This document shows positions 13,832-14,260 of a stretch of 14,260 nucleotides of DNA, in pieces (the stretch's first letter is position 1; every line of letters begins with the position of its first letter). A program made the translations under genes and the position numbers. This stretch comes from Planctomycetota bacterium (GTDB lineage Bacteria > Planctomycetota > Phycisphaerae > WQYP01): contig JAJZOA010000282.1 of NCBI GenBank assembly GCA_021852225.1, forward strand, positions 1-14,260, given 5' to 3'. The notes under the pieces are model-generated. The model did not search any database, was not told where the DNA came from, and saw only the letters and a list, made by a program, of their open reading frames with translations.

Positions 13832-14260
13832 TTACACTTCCAGCAGCAGTCGCGAAGGATCCTCAAGCGATTCTTTCATGTGCACCAGGAAGGTCACGGC
13901 CTGCTGGCCGTCGATCAGGCGATGGTCGTAACTAAGAGCCAGATACATCATCGGGCGGATGACAATCTGATCGTTGACGACAACCGCGCGCTTTTCAATT
14001 TTATGCAGACCGAGAATAGCGCTTTGCGGTGGATTCAGGATGGGCGTGGACAACAGCGATCCGAATACGCCACCGTTCGTAATGGTAAACGTGCCCCCGC
14101 CAAGTTCTTCCAGGGAAATTTTTCCCTCGCGGGCGCGGGTAGCCAACCGCTTAATTTCGGCTTCAATCTGGGCCATGGAAAGTTTGTCGGCATAGCGCAC
14201 CACGGGCACAATAAGGCCCTTTTCCGTAGCCACGGCCACACCCAGGTGCAGATAGATCGG
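13832..14260 (-). CDS. odhB: Dihydrolipoyllysine succinyltransferase, E2 of 2-oxoglutarate dehydrogenase, C-terminal part
   Basis: The last 142 residues of an E2 acyltransferase; the N-terminal part lies beyond 14260. E2 transfers the succinyl group from lipoyl to CoA in the TCA cycle and forms the core of the complex. Visible are [67 protein letters not shown] and the catalytic SYDHRLIDG motif, with His at 13922-13924 and Asp at 13910-13912. The ending [20 protein letters not shown] is closer to the succinyltransferase (SucB/OdhB) type than to pyruvate E2. Lipoyl and E1/E3-binding domains would lie outside the window. This is a housekeeping gene, useful for placing the organism. Confidence 0.93.
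   Translation of the reverse strand, partial: PIYLHLGVAVATEKGLIVPVVRYADKLSMAQIEAEIKRLATRAREGKISLEELGGGTFTITNGGVFGSLLSTPILNPPQSAILGLHKIEKRAVVVNDQIVIRPMMYLALSYDHRLIDGQQAVTFLVHMKESLEDPSRLLLEV

Overview
The window looks like chromosomal DNA of a Planctomycetota bacterium, probably class Phycisphaerae. The evidence is indirect: a PEP-CTERM surface anchor on a very long beta-helix protein, the tail of what looks like an H-X9-DG pilin-like secreted protein, several exported plant-polysaccharide enzymes, a slightly long HU-type protein and moderate GC. No rRNA, tRNA, CRISPR array or intact mobile element was seen.

Left part (1-5565, + strand): the last 29 codons of a pilin-like secreted protein and its terminator, then a two-gene pectinolytic unit. 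Its first gene (240-4190) joins an N-terminal pectate-lyase-like domain to a long beta-helical stalk with passenger (autotransporter-associated) repeats and a C-terminal PEP-CTERM signal. It appears to start at an ATT codon behind a strong Shine-Dalgarno. Its second gene, 40 nt downstream, is a rhamnogalacturonan acetylesterase (CE12, SGNH hydrolase). Deacetylation of rhamnogalacturonan I plus lyase cleavage of pectin is a coherent pair of activities.

Middle (5566-6628): about 1 kb without an intact large gene. The - strand carries two decayed-looking coding remnants, one interrupted by a single in-frame TGA and one cut off next to the esterase stop, suggesting an old rearrangement junction. 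A 45-codon + strand ORF with an excellent ribosome binding site lies just before the next gene.

Centre (6629-10485, + strand): a secreted two-domain protein of a family I know only as uncharacterised and associated with carbohydrate-active loci, then an exported TPR-repeat protein with its own candidate promoter.

Right part (10660-14260, - strand): a Tat-exported right-handed beta-helix protein (GH55/pectate-lyase-3-like) with a good promoter, convergent with the TPR gene; a strong - strand terminator; about 450 nt without a convincing gene; a 103-aa HU-family protein with promoter and ribosome binding site; a terminator; and the C-terminal 142 residues of the E2 component of 2-oxoglutarate dehydrogenase (OdhB/SucB). 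The last two are housekeeping genes, so the boundary between accessory and core DNA probably lies around 12.5-13.1 kb.

I do not see a clear new defence or mobile system. The most notable items are the surface-anchored pectate lyase with its ATT start, the uncharacterised 477-aa secreted protein, the decayed remnants at 5.57-6.10 kb, and the long HU 3' region ending in a perfect terminator hairpin.
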